Shown: one piece after another, positions 24,417-32,620 of the stretch | Layout of the letters: each line of letters starts with the position of its first letter | Position numbering within the stretch: the stretch's first letter is position 1 | Origin: Methanolacinia petrolearia DSM 11571 | GTDB taxonomy: Archaea; Halobacteriota; Methanomicrobia; Methanomicrobiales; Methanomicrobiaceae | Direction of reading: 5' to 3' | DNA: 64,000 nt | Assembly (NCBI RefSeq): GCF_000147875.1 | Contig: NC_014507.1 | Span: forward strand, 558,001 to 622,000 | Translations under genes and position numbers: made by a program | Notes under the pieces: generated by a model | Database searches by the model: none | The model's input: the letters and a program-made list of their open reading frames with translations, nothing else | What the model was told of the DNA's origin: nothing

Positions 24417-25132
24417 AGATAACAATTCTCGGTACCGGCGATACTGTCGGAACCCCGCGTGTGGGGTGCGACTGCGGGGTCTGCACCCTTGCAACCGAAG
24501 AAGGCCGATCACGTCTAAGGACGTCTTTCTTGATCGAAAATGAGGGAAATAATATACTCATAGATACATCCCCGGATTTGAAGGAGCAGCTGATCCGGAC
24601 CGGTGCACCGAAAATAGGCGCTGTCCTTTGGACACATGCACATTACGATCATATCGCGGGATTCAACGAGTTCTACAGGGTGCAGGACTTCCCGCCTGCA
24701 TATACGCCTGAAAAAGTGATGAATGATATATCAGGCTTCTTTCATTTTTTGAGATTTAAGAAAAACATCGTCGAACCGTATGAGCCTTTAATCCTTTTCG
24801 GAATGGAGATCACGTTCGTTACAGTCAATCACCCCCCAATAGACACCTATGGGATTGTAATCCGGTACAACGGAAAAAAGATCGGTTACACTTCAGATAC
24901 GAACCCGAACATTCCTGAAAGGACGGTGGAGGAGCTGATGAACTGCGATCTCCTTTTCTTAGACGCCCTGATGCTCCCTGACGTTCACATAGGAAAGCAC
25001 ATGAATATAGCCGAAGCAGAAGACCTTGCACAAAAACTCTCGCCGAAAGAGTACTATTTTGTCCACATGAGCCACAGGATTCCTATGTCATACCCGCACG
25101 CCGCCACGGATTTTATGACATTCGAGTTCTGA
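24413..25132 (+). CDS. Metallo-beta-lactamase fold hydrolase (PhnP-like)
   Basis: A 239-residue phosphodiesterase-type MBL protein. It opens MKITILGTGDTVGTPRVGCDC, and CDCGVCTLA matches the extra zinc-binding cysteines of PhnP-like members. The core metal motif is HAHYDHIAG (HxHxDH), followed by YTSDTNPNIPERTV (Asp ligand) and a last His in VHMSHRIPM. PhnP relatives cleave cyclic phosphodiesters; the archaeal substrate is unknown. Its 4 bp overlap with the AAA ATPase suggests the two act together or are at least co-expressed. Confidence 0.88.
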   Translation: MKITILGTGDTVGTPRVGCDCGVCTLATEEGRSRLRTSFLIENEGNNILIDTSPDLKEQLIRTGAPKIGAVLWTHAHYDHIAGFNEFYRVQDFPPAYTPEKVMNDISGFFHFLRFKKNIVEPYEPLILFGMEITFVTVNHPPIDTYGIVIRYNGKKIGYTSDTNPNIPERTVEELMNCDLLFLDALMLPDVHIGKHMNIAEAEDLAQKLSPKEYYFVHMSHRIPMSYPHAATDFMTFEF

Positions 25133-25156
25133 TTTTTGTGGCTGATTCGACCAATA

Positions 25157-25164
25157 CTTATATA
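25157..25164 (+). promoter_or_regulatory. TATA-like element of rpoL
   Basis: The sequence CTTATATA lies 38 bp before the rpoL start codon, giving a predicted start of transcription near 25187 and a very short leader. Confidence 0.45.
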
Positions 25165-25194
25165 CTCGTATAAAATCCAAGAATATGGGTACCT

Positions 25195-25464
25195 ATGGAG
25201 ATAAAAGTAATAGAACTAAAGGACGATCTCGCACGCATAATGTTTGTCGGGGAAGGGCATACCTTCATGAATGTACTTGTGGATGAGATTCTGAAGAATC
25301 CCGAAGTCGATGTCGCAAACTACAGCAGTGAATTCCATTTTACAGATCCTGTACTTCTTGTAACTACAAAGAATGGTAAAAACCCGCTCGATGCAATTCG
25401 TGAAGCGGCATCTGCAATTTCCGGCAATTGTACGGGGCTTATAGAGATTCTTAACAATTCCTGA
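25195..25464 (+). CDS. rpoL: DNA-directed RNA polymerase subunit L
   Basis: An 89-residue Rpo11 homologue of the RPB11/AC19 class, which pairs with subunit D during polymerase assembly. Typical features are GEGHTFMNVLVDEILKNPEV near residues 18-37 and DPVLLVTTKNGKNPLDAI. Length equals other archaeal RpoL proteins. It is transcribed alone and converges on the aIF2-beta gene with 22 bp between stops. Confidence 0.95.
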   Translation: MEIKVIELKDDLARIMFVGEGHTFMNVLVDEILKNPEVDVANYSSEFHFTDPVLLVTTKNGKNPLDAIREAASAISGNCTGLIEILNNS

Positions 25465-25486
25465 ATAAAAAAGAATATAAAAAATA

Positions 25487-26104
25487 TTATTTTCTGATTG
25501 GTTCCGTAAAGGCGATAGTGCCTGCAACTCTTGTTATCTTCACCCTGACCTTCTGGCCCGGTTTCGTATTTGCAACGTAAAGCGTATATTTGCCAACCTT
25601 TGCAACGCCGTCTCCTCTTTTGGAGAGGAACTGGATCTCGGCATCGATCTCTTTTCCTTCCTCGACAAGATTTGCGGTTGCGTCTCCCCTGGCTCTCCTC
25701 TTTCTTACAGGTCTGTGCCCTCCGCATGCATCGCACCTGAGCATCATGATCCTTCCGTCTTTCACGAGCCTAGTATCGGGTTTCCCGCACTCGGAACAGA
25801 TCACGTAATCTTCGGTATACTTATTCACAAGATCTGCAATAAGATCGCGATCAAATTTTCCGTTGAATATAGCACGATTCCCGTCTATTTTTCCGGCCGT
25901 TCCAAGCTCTCCAAGCAGGTATTTCATAACATGGTCGGGCTCTCTTCTGAGGGTGGAGACGATATCGGAGAAATTTTCAAGAACTGTTGTCTTCCCCTCA
26001 ATATACACCCTGGCTTCGGGTACCTGAAAGCGTCCCTCATCACCGGAAGTCTCCGTGATGTTGCTGTATGCCTTTTTTAAAAGGGCTTCATAAGGGTCTG
26101 TCAT
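25487..26104 (-). CDS. Translation initiation factor aIF2 beta subunit with C-terminal TRAM domain
   Basis: A 205-residue protein. Residues 1-60 form the N-terminal part, 60-105 the alpha/beta core ([24 protein letters not shown]) and 105-140 the zinc ribbon ([10 protein letters not shown] and LRCDACGG). After a basic linker ([12 protein letters not shown]), residues about 145-205 form a TRAM domain ([27 protein letters not shown]), an RNA-binding beta barrel. The factor helps deliver Met-tRNAi to the ribosome. The TRAM fusion is known in methanogenic Methanomicrobia and may assist RNA contact or folding. Confidence 0.93.
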   Translation of the reverse strand: MTDPYEALLKKAYSNITETSGDEGRFQVPEARVYIEGKTTVLENFSDIVSTLRREPDHVMKYLLGELGTAGKIDGNRAIFNGKFDRDLIADLVNKYTEDYVICSECGKPDTRLVKDGRIMMLRCDACGGHRPVRKRRARGDATANLVEEGKEIDAEIQFLSKRGDGVAKVGKYTLYVANTKPGQKVRVKITRVAGTIAFTEPIRK

Positions 26105-26297
26105 GTCTAATAATATTGATGCTTTAATTAGATATAACTCACTTTGCTGACCCTCGCCCAGTCAAAGAATAAAAATCCGAATATGCAAAAGATTGATTAT
26201 CACTCCTGAACTCCGTTTAGATAGGGGAAACAAAACATGTACTTTTAATGGTAAAAAGGAACAATACATCCAATAGTTACCTGGGGAGGAATTATTT

Positions 26298-28844
26298 TTG
26301 AAGGTGATGCAGCCGTTTTTGGAAATAATCGGTGAAGAATCCGGTAAAAAGGATGTTTCTTATCTGGCTATGATCGGGCTTGTCATTTTCATGGTCGTGC
26401 TCTCAGAGACTGCTCTGGTCTTTACAACCAGCGGTTTTTTTCTCCTTTTGTCCAATCTCTTCTATTTTCCGCTGATCTTCATAAACATGAAATGCTATGA
26501 ACGGGGTCTTACAGTCAACTCTTCTTTGGGTGCAGTATATTTTATAATATCCCTGTTTCTGGTTCATTTCGATGTTGTAGATATCCTGATTGCATTCTCT
26601 ATGACAGTGACATATGTTGCTGTCGGGATCAGCATAGCAATGATCTCAAAGACAAACAACGAGAATAAAAATATCCTGATCGGCAGCATCAGTAATTATG
26701 AAAATTTCTTCGAGGAGATCCAGGACGCAATTCTTGTCTACAATTCTTCAGGGGATATTCTCGGCGTAAACAATGCTGCATCAAGATTATTCGGCCTGGA
26801 GAAGAAGTACCTTACTTTTCTGAAAATTGAGGACCTGGGGAATTTCATTGAAAAGGATGATCTGAAAAAGGCGTTCTATGATATCAGCCCCTCCAAAAGC
26901 GGTTTTACGGATACCCGGCTGAAACAACAGGATGGGAATACAATCTATGTCGAAATCCTCTCGAGCGTTGTAGATCCGTCAAAAGGCATTATGAGGGCTT
27001 ATATCCGGGATGTCACCTCAAGAGTTGTCGCAGAGGAGAAGATCCATGATAGCGAAGCGCGGTACCGGCACCTCACAAATCAACTGCCAGAGATGATATT
27101 CGAGCTGGATATTGACGGAAATTTCACATTTTCAACACGTTATTCAATCAATCTTGCCGGAAAAACACCTGAAGAACTTACAGATGGGATGAAGTTCTGG
27201 GACATTCTGGTTGAAGACGACAGGGATCGTGCCCGTAAAAATCTGGAATGGTTCTATAAAGGGATGTTCCTGGGCGCAGTGGAATACAGACTGGCTAAAC
27301 CCGACGGTGCGGTTATTCCTGTTATGGTTCATTTCAGTTATGATTTTGACGACAACAGTGCGGTGCAGGGGATCAGAGGCCTTGCTATGGATATAAGCCA
27401 GAGGAAAAGGATGGAGATGGCCCTGCGCCGAAACGAAAAAAAATTCAGAAGTCTGTTTGAGAATTCAAATGACGCTGTTATAATATTCGACAGGGACGGC
27501 TATATAATCGATATAAATACACGTCTTTGTCTTATGTTGGGCATAAGGAGGGATGAGGCGGTTTCCCAGACCCTTGAGTCCCGTTTTCCCGTGCCAGAAT
27601 GGGGTAAAATATCACAGATGTACGAAAATTCATCATCCGAAGGTGTATGTTTCGAGTCCCGGATGCAGAATAAGGAAGGATCGTTCATCGATGTTGAGAT
27701 AAGTTCCGGGATAATCGATCCCGGAGAAGGTCTCTACCAGGCGATCCTAAGGGATATATCCGAAAGAAAGCGTGCAGAAGCTGAGCTCGCCCTCAGCAGA
27801 GGCAGACTCAACCTGGCAATAGAGGGTGCCGGAATGTGTGTCTGGGACTGGGATCTTGAGAAGGACGAGATGGTCTTCGAAGGCAAGTATGAAGAGATGT
27901 TTGGCCTTTTGGACGGGAATGAGAATAGTCACGGTGCTATATGGAGGGAAATCCTCCAGGAAGAGTTCTATACTAAAATTATGGATCTGTATTCAACCTG
28001 CAATGATCCCGAGAGATCAGATCCGAAAACCGCACAATTTGAATCCGAATATAAATTCAGGACATCTGCAGGCACATATAAATGGATAACAGTTCTCGGC
28101 AAAGTTGTGAAATGTAGTTCAGACGGGAATCCTGTCCGAATAACCGGTATAATGCAGGATGTGTCCGATAAAAGAAGGTCGCAGAATGCATTGTCTGAAG
28201 CAAATAAAAAACTCAATCTTCTCTCCAGCATAACCCGGCATGATATACTGAACCAGATCGCCGGCGTCAGGGGATTTACCGATATCCTGAGCAAAAGGCT
28301 TCCTGAGAAAAACTCAGAACTCCTGCATTATCTTGATATGATAAAGAGGGCCACATCCAATATCCAGGAACAGATTACTTTTACAAAGGATTACCAGAAT
28401 ATCGGCGTAGAAAGTCCTGCCTGGCAGAATCTTGAAAAGGTTATAGAATCTTCACGCTCAAAAGCCCAACTCAGGGATGTCGCGTTCTTCAATGAATGTC
28501 ATGGCCTTGAGATATATGCGGACCCGATGATTGAAAAGATCTTCTTCAACCTGCTGGATAATGCCATCCGCCACGGCGGCAGTGTAACCGAGATTGATGT
28601 GAAATGCAGAAAAAGCAGGAATTTCCTGTTCATCGTTGTTCGTGACAACGGGACTGGTGTACCCGGCGAGCTTAAGGAAAAGATCTTCGATCACGGATAT
28701 GGCAGCAATACAGGACTCGGGTTGTTTCTCGTAAGGGAGATTCTCGGAATTACGGGTATGGAGATAAAGGAGGTGGGTGAACCCGGAAACGGTGCGGTAT
28801 TCGAGATAAAAATACCCGCCGATCATTACAGGCAGATCGGGTAG
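26298..28844 (+). CDS. Membrane-bound histidine kinase with four PAS domains
   Basis: An 848-residue sensor kinase. Residues 20-115 contain four hydrophobic helices (a small membrane sensor region with little extracellular sequence). PAS domains follow at about 130-247, 253-375, 380-495 and 500-632. The HisKA helix has the archaeal form LLSSITRHDILNQIAG with acceptor His648. The ATPase domain shows the N-box NLLDNAIRHGG, G1 DNGTGVP and G2 NTGLGLFLV. TTG 26298 is preferred, with GGGGAGGA 7 bp before it; ATG 26307 is an alternative. A single receiver gene follows 98 bp later, the likely cognate regulator. Confidence 0.9.
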   Translation: MKVMQPFLEIIGEESGKKDVSYLAMIGLVIFMVVLSETALVFTTSGFFLLLSNLFYFPLIFINMKCYERGLTVNSSLGAVYFIISLFLVHFDVVDILIAFSMTVTYVAVGISIAMISKTNNENKNILIGSISNYENFFEEIQDAILVYNSSGDILGVNNAASRLFGLEKKYLTFLKIEDLGNFIEKDDLKKAFYDISPSKSGFTDTRLKQQDGNTIYVEILSSVVDPSKGIMRAYIRDVTSRVVAEEKIHDSEARYRHLTNQLPEMIFELDIDGNFTFSTRYSINLAGKTPEELTDGMKFWDILVEDDRDRARKNLEWFYKGMFLGAVEYRLAKPDGAVIPVMVHFSYDFDDNSAVQGIRGLAMDISQRKRMEMALRRNEKKFRSLFENSNDAVIIFDRDGYIIDINTRLCLMLGIRRDEAVSQTLESRFPVPEWGKISQMYENSSSEGVCFESRMQNKEGSFIDVEISSGIIDPGEGLYQAILRDISERKRAEAELALSRGRLNLAIEGAGMCVWDWDLEKDEMVFEGKYEEMFGLLDGNENSHGAIWREILQEEFYTKIMDLYSTCNDPERSDPKTAQFESEYKFRTSAGTYKWITVLGKVVKCSSDGNPVRITGIMQDVSDKRRSQNALSEANKKLNLLSSITRHDILNQIAGVRGFTDILSKRLPEKNSELLHYLDMIKRATSNIQEQITFTKDYQNIGVESPAWQNLEKVIESSRSKAQLRDVAFFNECHGLEIYADPMIEKIFFNLLDNAIRHGGSVTEIDVKCRKSRNFLFIVVRDNGTGVPGELKEKIFDHGYGSNTGLGLFLVREILGITGMEIKEVGEPGNGAVFEIKIPADHYRQIG

Positions 28845-28942
28845 AGAGAACCTGAATGCCGAAATGGAATAAATAGGAAACAAATTTTAACTTTCGGGTA
28901 GACAGCCTATCTGTTAATAATATTTCAATGAGGGATTGGCAA

Positions 28943-29314
28943 ATGCACGATAAAAAAATTCTCGTTGTTGAAGATGATGCGATAATTTCCGAACTCATAA
29001 TGTGGCGGCTGAAGGATCTCGGCTATGCCAACTGCAAATTTGTTTCTTCAGGAGAAGCAGCTGTTGAGGAAGCCAGGATGATGTCTCCGGATCTTATTTT
29101 AATGGACGTTACGCTTGACGGCGATCTCGACGGCATCGATGCGATAAAAGAGATCAAGAAGTTTATGCCCGGAGTGCCTTTTGTATATCTGAGCTCGCAT
29201 ATGGAGAACGATATAATCGAGCGTGCTCTTGAAACGAAGCCTTCAGGTTATATAGCAAAACCTTTTGAGGACTTTGAACTCAGAATGGGAATTGAAATTG
29301 CTCTCATGAAATAA
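28943..29314 (+). CDS. Response regulator (CheY-like receiver only)
   Basis: A 123-residue receiver domain. The acidic pocket is VVEDDAI, the phospho-acceptor is Asp55 in LILMDVTLDGD, and the switch Ser lies in FVYLSSH with Lys in GYIAKPFED. There is no output domain. ATG 28928 is in frame, but GAGG at 28930-28933 sits 9 bp before ATG 28943, which I choose. It is directly downstream of the four-PAS kinase and probably phosphorylated by it. Confidence 0.9.
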   Translation: MHDKKILVVEDDAIISELIMWRLKDLGYANCKFVSSGEAAVEEARMMSPDLILMDVTLDGDLDGIDAIKEIKKFMPGVPFVYLSSHMENDIIERALETKPSGYIAKPFEDFELRMGIEIALMK

Positions 29315-29336
29315 TATACCAAAATCGAATTTTTAC

Positions 29337-29400
29337 ATGAAAATCGCGTTGTGATTTACATGAAACAGTCCATGAAACTTTTGTTTCATAAACGTTTTTA
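29337..29400 (+). promoter_or_regulatory. purL promoter with repeated ATGAAAC operator-like motif
   Basis: CATGAAAC occurs at 29359-29366 and again 12 bp later at 29371-29378. The second forms a perfect inverted repeat with GTTTCAT (29383-29389) around a TTTT spacer. A further ATGAAA lies at 29337. A TATA-like GTTTTTAAT follows at 29394-29402, about 40 bp before the purL start. The arrangement suggests a repressor site abutting the promoter. Confidence 0.5.
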
Positions 29401-29440
29401 ATCAATATTATCTCGTCTGAAAACCAGATATTTCTGCAGT

Positions 29441-31513
29441 ATGCTATCGCCCTGTGATGAGGAATATATTGAAAAGAAGCTCGGGAGGAAACTCACAGCT
29501 CTTGAATACGCATGTTTTGAAAACCTATGGAGTGAGCACTGCTCTTACCGCTCCACGAAGCCCCTGCTGAGGACGCTCCCGACCGACGGAGAAAACGTCC
29601 TCCTCGGCCCCGGGGACGATGCGGCAATCGTGAAATTTTCCGATGATATAGCACTTTCAATAGGGATGGAGTCGCACAATCATCCGAGTTACGTGGATCC
29701 TTACGACGGTGCCGCTACAGGGGTCGGAGGAATCGTCAGGGATATCATCTCGATGGGTTCAAGGCCGATCGCCCTTATGGACCCTCTTTTCTTTGGTGAG
29801 ATCTCGGGCGAGAAGAACAGGTACATCTTCGAACATGTAGTTGCAGGTATCGGTGATTACGGAAACTGTATCGGTGTTCCTGTGGTTAGGGGAGACCTTG
29901 TCTTTGATAAAAAATATGCGGGGAATCCTCTTGTTAATGTTGTCTGCGTAGGAATCGTTCATCCTGATAAATTCCTTACCGCCCGCGTGAAGCAGCCGGG
30001 AAGCCGCCTGATTCTCTACGGGTCTTCGACAGGCAGGGACGGTCTCGGGGGAGCATCGTTTGCATCCCGCGATCTCTCCGAGGACTCGGAGGCCGAAGAC
30101 AGGCCGGCAGTCCAGGTTGGCGACCCCTATACCGAAAAGCTGCTGATCGAGGCGACTCTTGAAATTGCCGAAACAGGAAAGATTCTCTCGTGCAGGGATC
30201 TTGGTGCAGCCGGGCTTGCAGGGGCATCTTCCGAGATGTCGGAGACATTCGGTGCAAGACTCTATGCCGACAGGGTTCACCTCCGCGAGGAGAACATGAA
30301 CGAGGTCGAGATCTTCCTTGCCGAATCGCAGGAGAGAATGCTTGTCGAGGTCAGGCCCGAAGATGTGGCGGAGATTACATCGATAATTGAGAAGTACGAT
30401 CTCAAATGGAGCGATATAGGTGAGGTCACCGAAGAGAAGAAGTACGTGATCTCATTCAACGGCGAGATCGTGTGCGATCTCCCGATCGATCTCCTTGTCG
30501 GCGGGGCGCCTGAGGAGACATGGTCCGGGAGTTCCTATAATGTTACGAAGGAGTATACTAAACCCAGGACTCCGCTTAAGGAACTTTGCCTGAAGGTCCT
30601 CTCTCACCCGGAGATCGCAAAGAAGGACTGGGTAAGCCGCCAGTATGATCATGATGTCCAGCTGAGATCTGTTTCTGTTGGAGGCGGTGCCGCATGCCTG
30701 AAACTCGGTGATGCAGGATTGTATCTTTCGTGCGGATGTTCTCCGAGGCAAATCTTCCTGAAGCCGTATGAGGGGACGGCCAATGCGGTGTATGAAAATG
30801 CCGCGAACCTTGCCGCGATGGGAGCAGAACCGCTCTGCATCGTGAACTGCCTGAATTTTGCAAGTCCGGTTCATGACGACGTGTTCTGGCAGATCAGCGA
30901 ATCGGTCCGTGGCATGGGCGATATGTGTCGAAGCCTCGGAGTTCCTGTTGTCGGCGGTAACGTTTCCCTCTATAATGAGAGCGATGAATTCGGAACCCAG
31001 ATCCCTCCGACTCCCTGCATCGGTATGGTCGGGAAAGGTGATGTGAAAATATACAAACCTGCGACTGCAGGGCAGAAGCTTGCTCTGATAGGGAAATGTA
31101 AAAGCGGCATGGGCGGTTCACTCCTTGATGAAATTACAGGATGTGGAGGAGAAGCCCCTGCTATTCCGGACACTTCCGTTTTGGAGCAGGTAAGGTCTCT
31201 TGTAAATAATGGCAGGGTTTCGTCTGCGACCGACGTCTCCCATGGTGGTCTTCTGGCCGCGGTCGTGTCCTTTGCCGGAACTGCCGACCTGAAACTTTCC
31301 GGCGATCCCGTTGAGACGCTCTTTTCAGAGAGTTACGGTCGCTTCCTTGTGGCCGTTGAGGATGAAAAAACTCTTGAGGGTATCGAATACGAGATTCTCG
31401 GAACTGCCGGCGGGCATGCGCTGAAGATCAGGTTTGAGAATGAAGATCTGGTTCTTGAAAAGGATGAGATTGAATCTGCACTGGATTCGACTACGAAGAT
31501 AATGCGATACTGA
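29441..31513 (+). CDS. purL: Phosphoribosylformylglycinamidine synthase, subunit II
   Basis: The ATP-dependent amidation step of purine synthesis (FGAR to FGAM), working with PurS and PurQ, which are not in this window. The 690-residue protein is the small PurL form. Landmarks are ENLWSEHCSYRSTKP near the start, GPGDDAAIVKF, GMESHNHPSYVDPYDGAATG (nucleotide and Mg site), RDLGAAGLAGASSEMSE in the first half and SVGGGAACLKLGD and PVVGGNVSLYNES in the second. Monocistronic, with an operator-like repeat upstream and a T6 run just after the stop. Confidence 0.96.
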   Translation: MLSPCDEEYIEKKLGRKLTALEYACFENLWSEHCSYRSTKPLLRTLPTDGENVLLGPGDDAAIVKFSDDIALSIGMESHNHPSYVDPYDGAATGVGGIVRDIISMGSRPIALMDPLFFGEISGEKNRYIFEHVVAGIGDYGNCIGVPVVRGDLVFDKKYAGNPLVNVVCVGIVHPDKFLTARVKQPGSRLILYGSSTGRDGLGGASFASRDLSEDSEAEDRPAVQVGDPYTEKLLIEATLEIAETGKILSCRDLGAAGLAGASSEMSETFGARLYADRVHLREENMNEVEIFLAESQERMLVEVRPEDVAEITSIIEKYDLKWSDIGEVTEEKKYVISFNGEIVCDLPIDLLVGGAPEETWSGSSYNVTKEYTKPRTPLKELCLKVLSHPEIAKKDWVSRQYDHDVQLRSVSVGGGAACLKLGDAGLYLSCGCSPRQIFLKPYEGTANAVYENAANLAAMGAEPLCIVNCLNFASPVHDDVFWQISESVRGMGDMCRSLGVPVVGGNVSLYNESDEFGTQIPPTPCIGMVGKGDVKIYKPATAGQKLALIGKCKSGMGGSLLDEITGCGGEAPAIPDTSVLEQVRSLVNNGRVSSATDVSHGGLLAAVVSFAGTADLKLSGDPVETLFSESYGRFLVAVEDEKTLEGIEYEILGTAGGHALKIRFENEDLVLEKDEIESALDSTTKIMRY

Positions 31514-31529
31514 TTTTTTGAATCATTTA

Positions 31530-31760
31530 GGGAGGGGGAGATCCCCCTCCCTGTGACCCTCCTCCCGTGGTGATAGGTCGCAATCGGGGATGGGCAAGCA
31601 TCCCCTCTAGCTCCTAAATTTTTCATTCTTCAATGTTTTTCTTCTCCCGGCCGAGGCTACCTGGGAGGGTAGCGTCCAGGCCGGGTTATCATCATTGCGA
31701 AAGTTCGCGTAGCTTGCGAAGCGAACTGAGCACAGGGCTGCCCCGAAGGGGCTTATGCCC
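31530..31760. repeat. Modular intergenic palindromic repeat, copy C
   Basis: Third copy, in the convergent gap between purL and the flavodoxin gene. The 9 bp hairpin GGGAGGGGG / CCCCCTCCC is at 31530-31551 (4 nt loop). The GATGGGCAAGCATCCCCT, CTCCCGGCCGAGGCTACC...GGTAGCGTCCAGGCCGGG, GTTCGCG..GCGAAC and GGGCTGCCCCGAAGGGGCTTATGCCCT modules follow. It lacks the CGAAGGGCT...CCTTCGGTCA module seen in copies A and D. Confidence 0.85.
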
Positions 31761-31807
31761 TCAATTCTGTTTTAAATGAAAGCAGTTTCTGGATCGTAGG
31801 AATCTCT

Positions 31808-32278
31808 TTACAACCCCGCCTCTTTAATCATCTCATCAATTTTTCCAGAGTCTTCGGTCTCCTTCTCGCTGAAACCGTATGCACCAAGAACATTCATCCC
31901 GGCGTCTTCGAGTCTTTTTCTGAGGATGTTGAGGGTTTCACCTTCCGAACCACGGTATGTGGCAAATGCAACGGCCTTTTTGCCTTTCGCTTCTTTGATT
32001 ATGCCCAGTCCTGCATTGACCACAGGTGTCGGGTGACCTCCCCATACAGGTGTTCCTATGATGACGATATCATAGTTTGAGAGATCGATATTTGATATGC
32101 CAATCTCGTCTCCCTGCTGCATCAGTGCTCTCTTTATTCCGGATGTGTACATTCCGATCCTGGAGTACTTTTTCTCCGGATTCAGTTCGATTATGTCAGA
32201 ATCTGTTTTTTCATGGATATATTCGGCGACTCTTCTTGTATTCCCTGTCTCCGAATGATATACGATCAGGCTTTTCAT
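31808..32278 (-). CDS. Flavodoxin-family protein
   Basis: A 156-residue flavodoxin-like fold. The FMN phosphate loop is YHSETGNTRRVAE (residues 7-19). GTPVWGGHPTPVV (about 75-87) and ATYRGSEGETLNIL supply the isoalloxazine loops. Some methanogens use small flavodoxins for electron transfer; others in this family are quinone- or metal-reducing oxidoreductases, so the partner is not certain. A perfect TTGCATA-N4-TATGCAA palindrome lies 35 bp upstream of its start, suggesting specific regulation. Confidence 0.85.
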   Translation of the reverse strand: MKSLIVYHSETGNTRRVAEYIHEKTDSDIIELNPEKKYSRIGMYTSGIKRALMQQGDEIGISNIDLSNYDIVIIGTPVWGGHPTPVVNAGLGIIKEAKGKKAVAFATYRGSEGETLNILRKRLEDAGMNVLGAYGFSEKETEDSGKIDEMIKEAGL

Positions 32279-32312
32279 AGGTTATTCTCGGGCGCTTCCA
32301 ATTAAAATGTTA

Positions 32313-32330
32313 TTGCATAATGCTATGCAA
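32313..32330 (-). promoter_or_regulatory. Palindromic operator candidate for the flavodoxin gene
   Basis: A perfect 7 bp inverted repeat, TTGCATA-ATGC-TATGCAA, lies 35 bp before the flavodoxin start codon and directly upstream of a TATA-like ATTTTAAT read on the minus strand. The placement is that of a transcription-factor site. Confidence 0.45.
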
Positions 32331-32500
32331 AAGGTGAAATATGAGAATCATTTATTCTGCGTATCCGTGATTTCAGGGAAAAAAAAATAATTTGCCTTTT
32401 GATTGCTCCAGCTGAAAATTCTTTTGAAACAAGGCTGAATTTAAAATATATTCGATATTATTTGATTATTTAAAAAGTTTCTAAAACAGGTTAACTTCAT

Positions 32501-32510
32501 AAATATTATA
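32501..32510 (+). promoter_or_regulatory. TATA-like element of mptA
   Basis: The sequence AAATATTATA predicts transcription starting near 32528-32531, which is where the structured leader RNA begins. Confidence 0.45.
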
Positions 32511-32526
32511 TCGTCTTCAAAAAATA

Positions 32527-32596
32527 GTTACAGGGATTAGATACGATCACGCAACCTGTATGAATCTGTTGCGGGCGTATCGGAAATACCTGTAAT
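32527..32596 (+). ncRNA. Structured 5' leader RNA of mptA, candidate riboswitch or attenuator
   Basis: Three nested perfect helices can be drawn by hand. P1 is TTACAGG (32528-32534) with CCTGTAA (32589-32595), 7 bp. P2 is GATACG (32540-32545) with CGTATC (32576-32581). P3 is CGCAAC (32550-32555) with GTTGCG (32568-32573), closing a 12 nt loop. The internal loops are GATTA/GGAAATA and ATCA/GG. CCTGTA at 32555-32560 can also pair with TACAGG of P1, giving a mutually exclusive fold. The element ends 9 nt before the GAAGAGGT ribosome site. Function as a switch is inference. Confidence 0.55.
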
Positions 32597-32620
32597 GTTA
32601 TGATCGAAGAGGTATATTCG

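Noticed and set aside
32528-32595. The mptA leader as a tRNA gene
   Set aside because: The helices are nested one inside another, not arranged as a cloverleaf, and there is no T-loop or anticodon arm.
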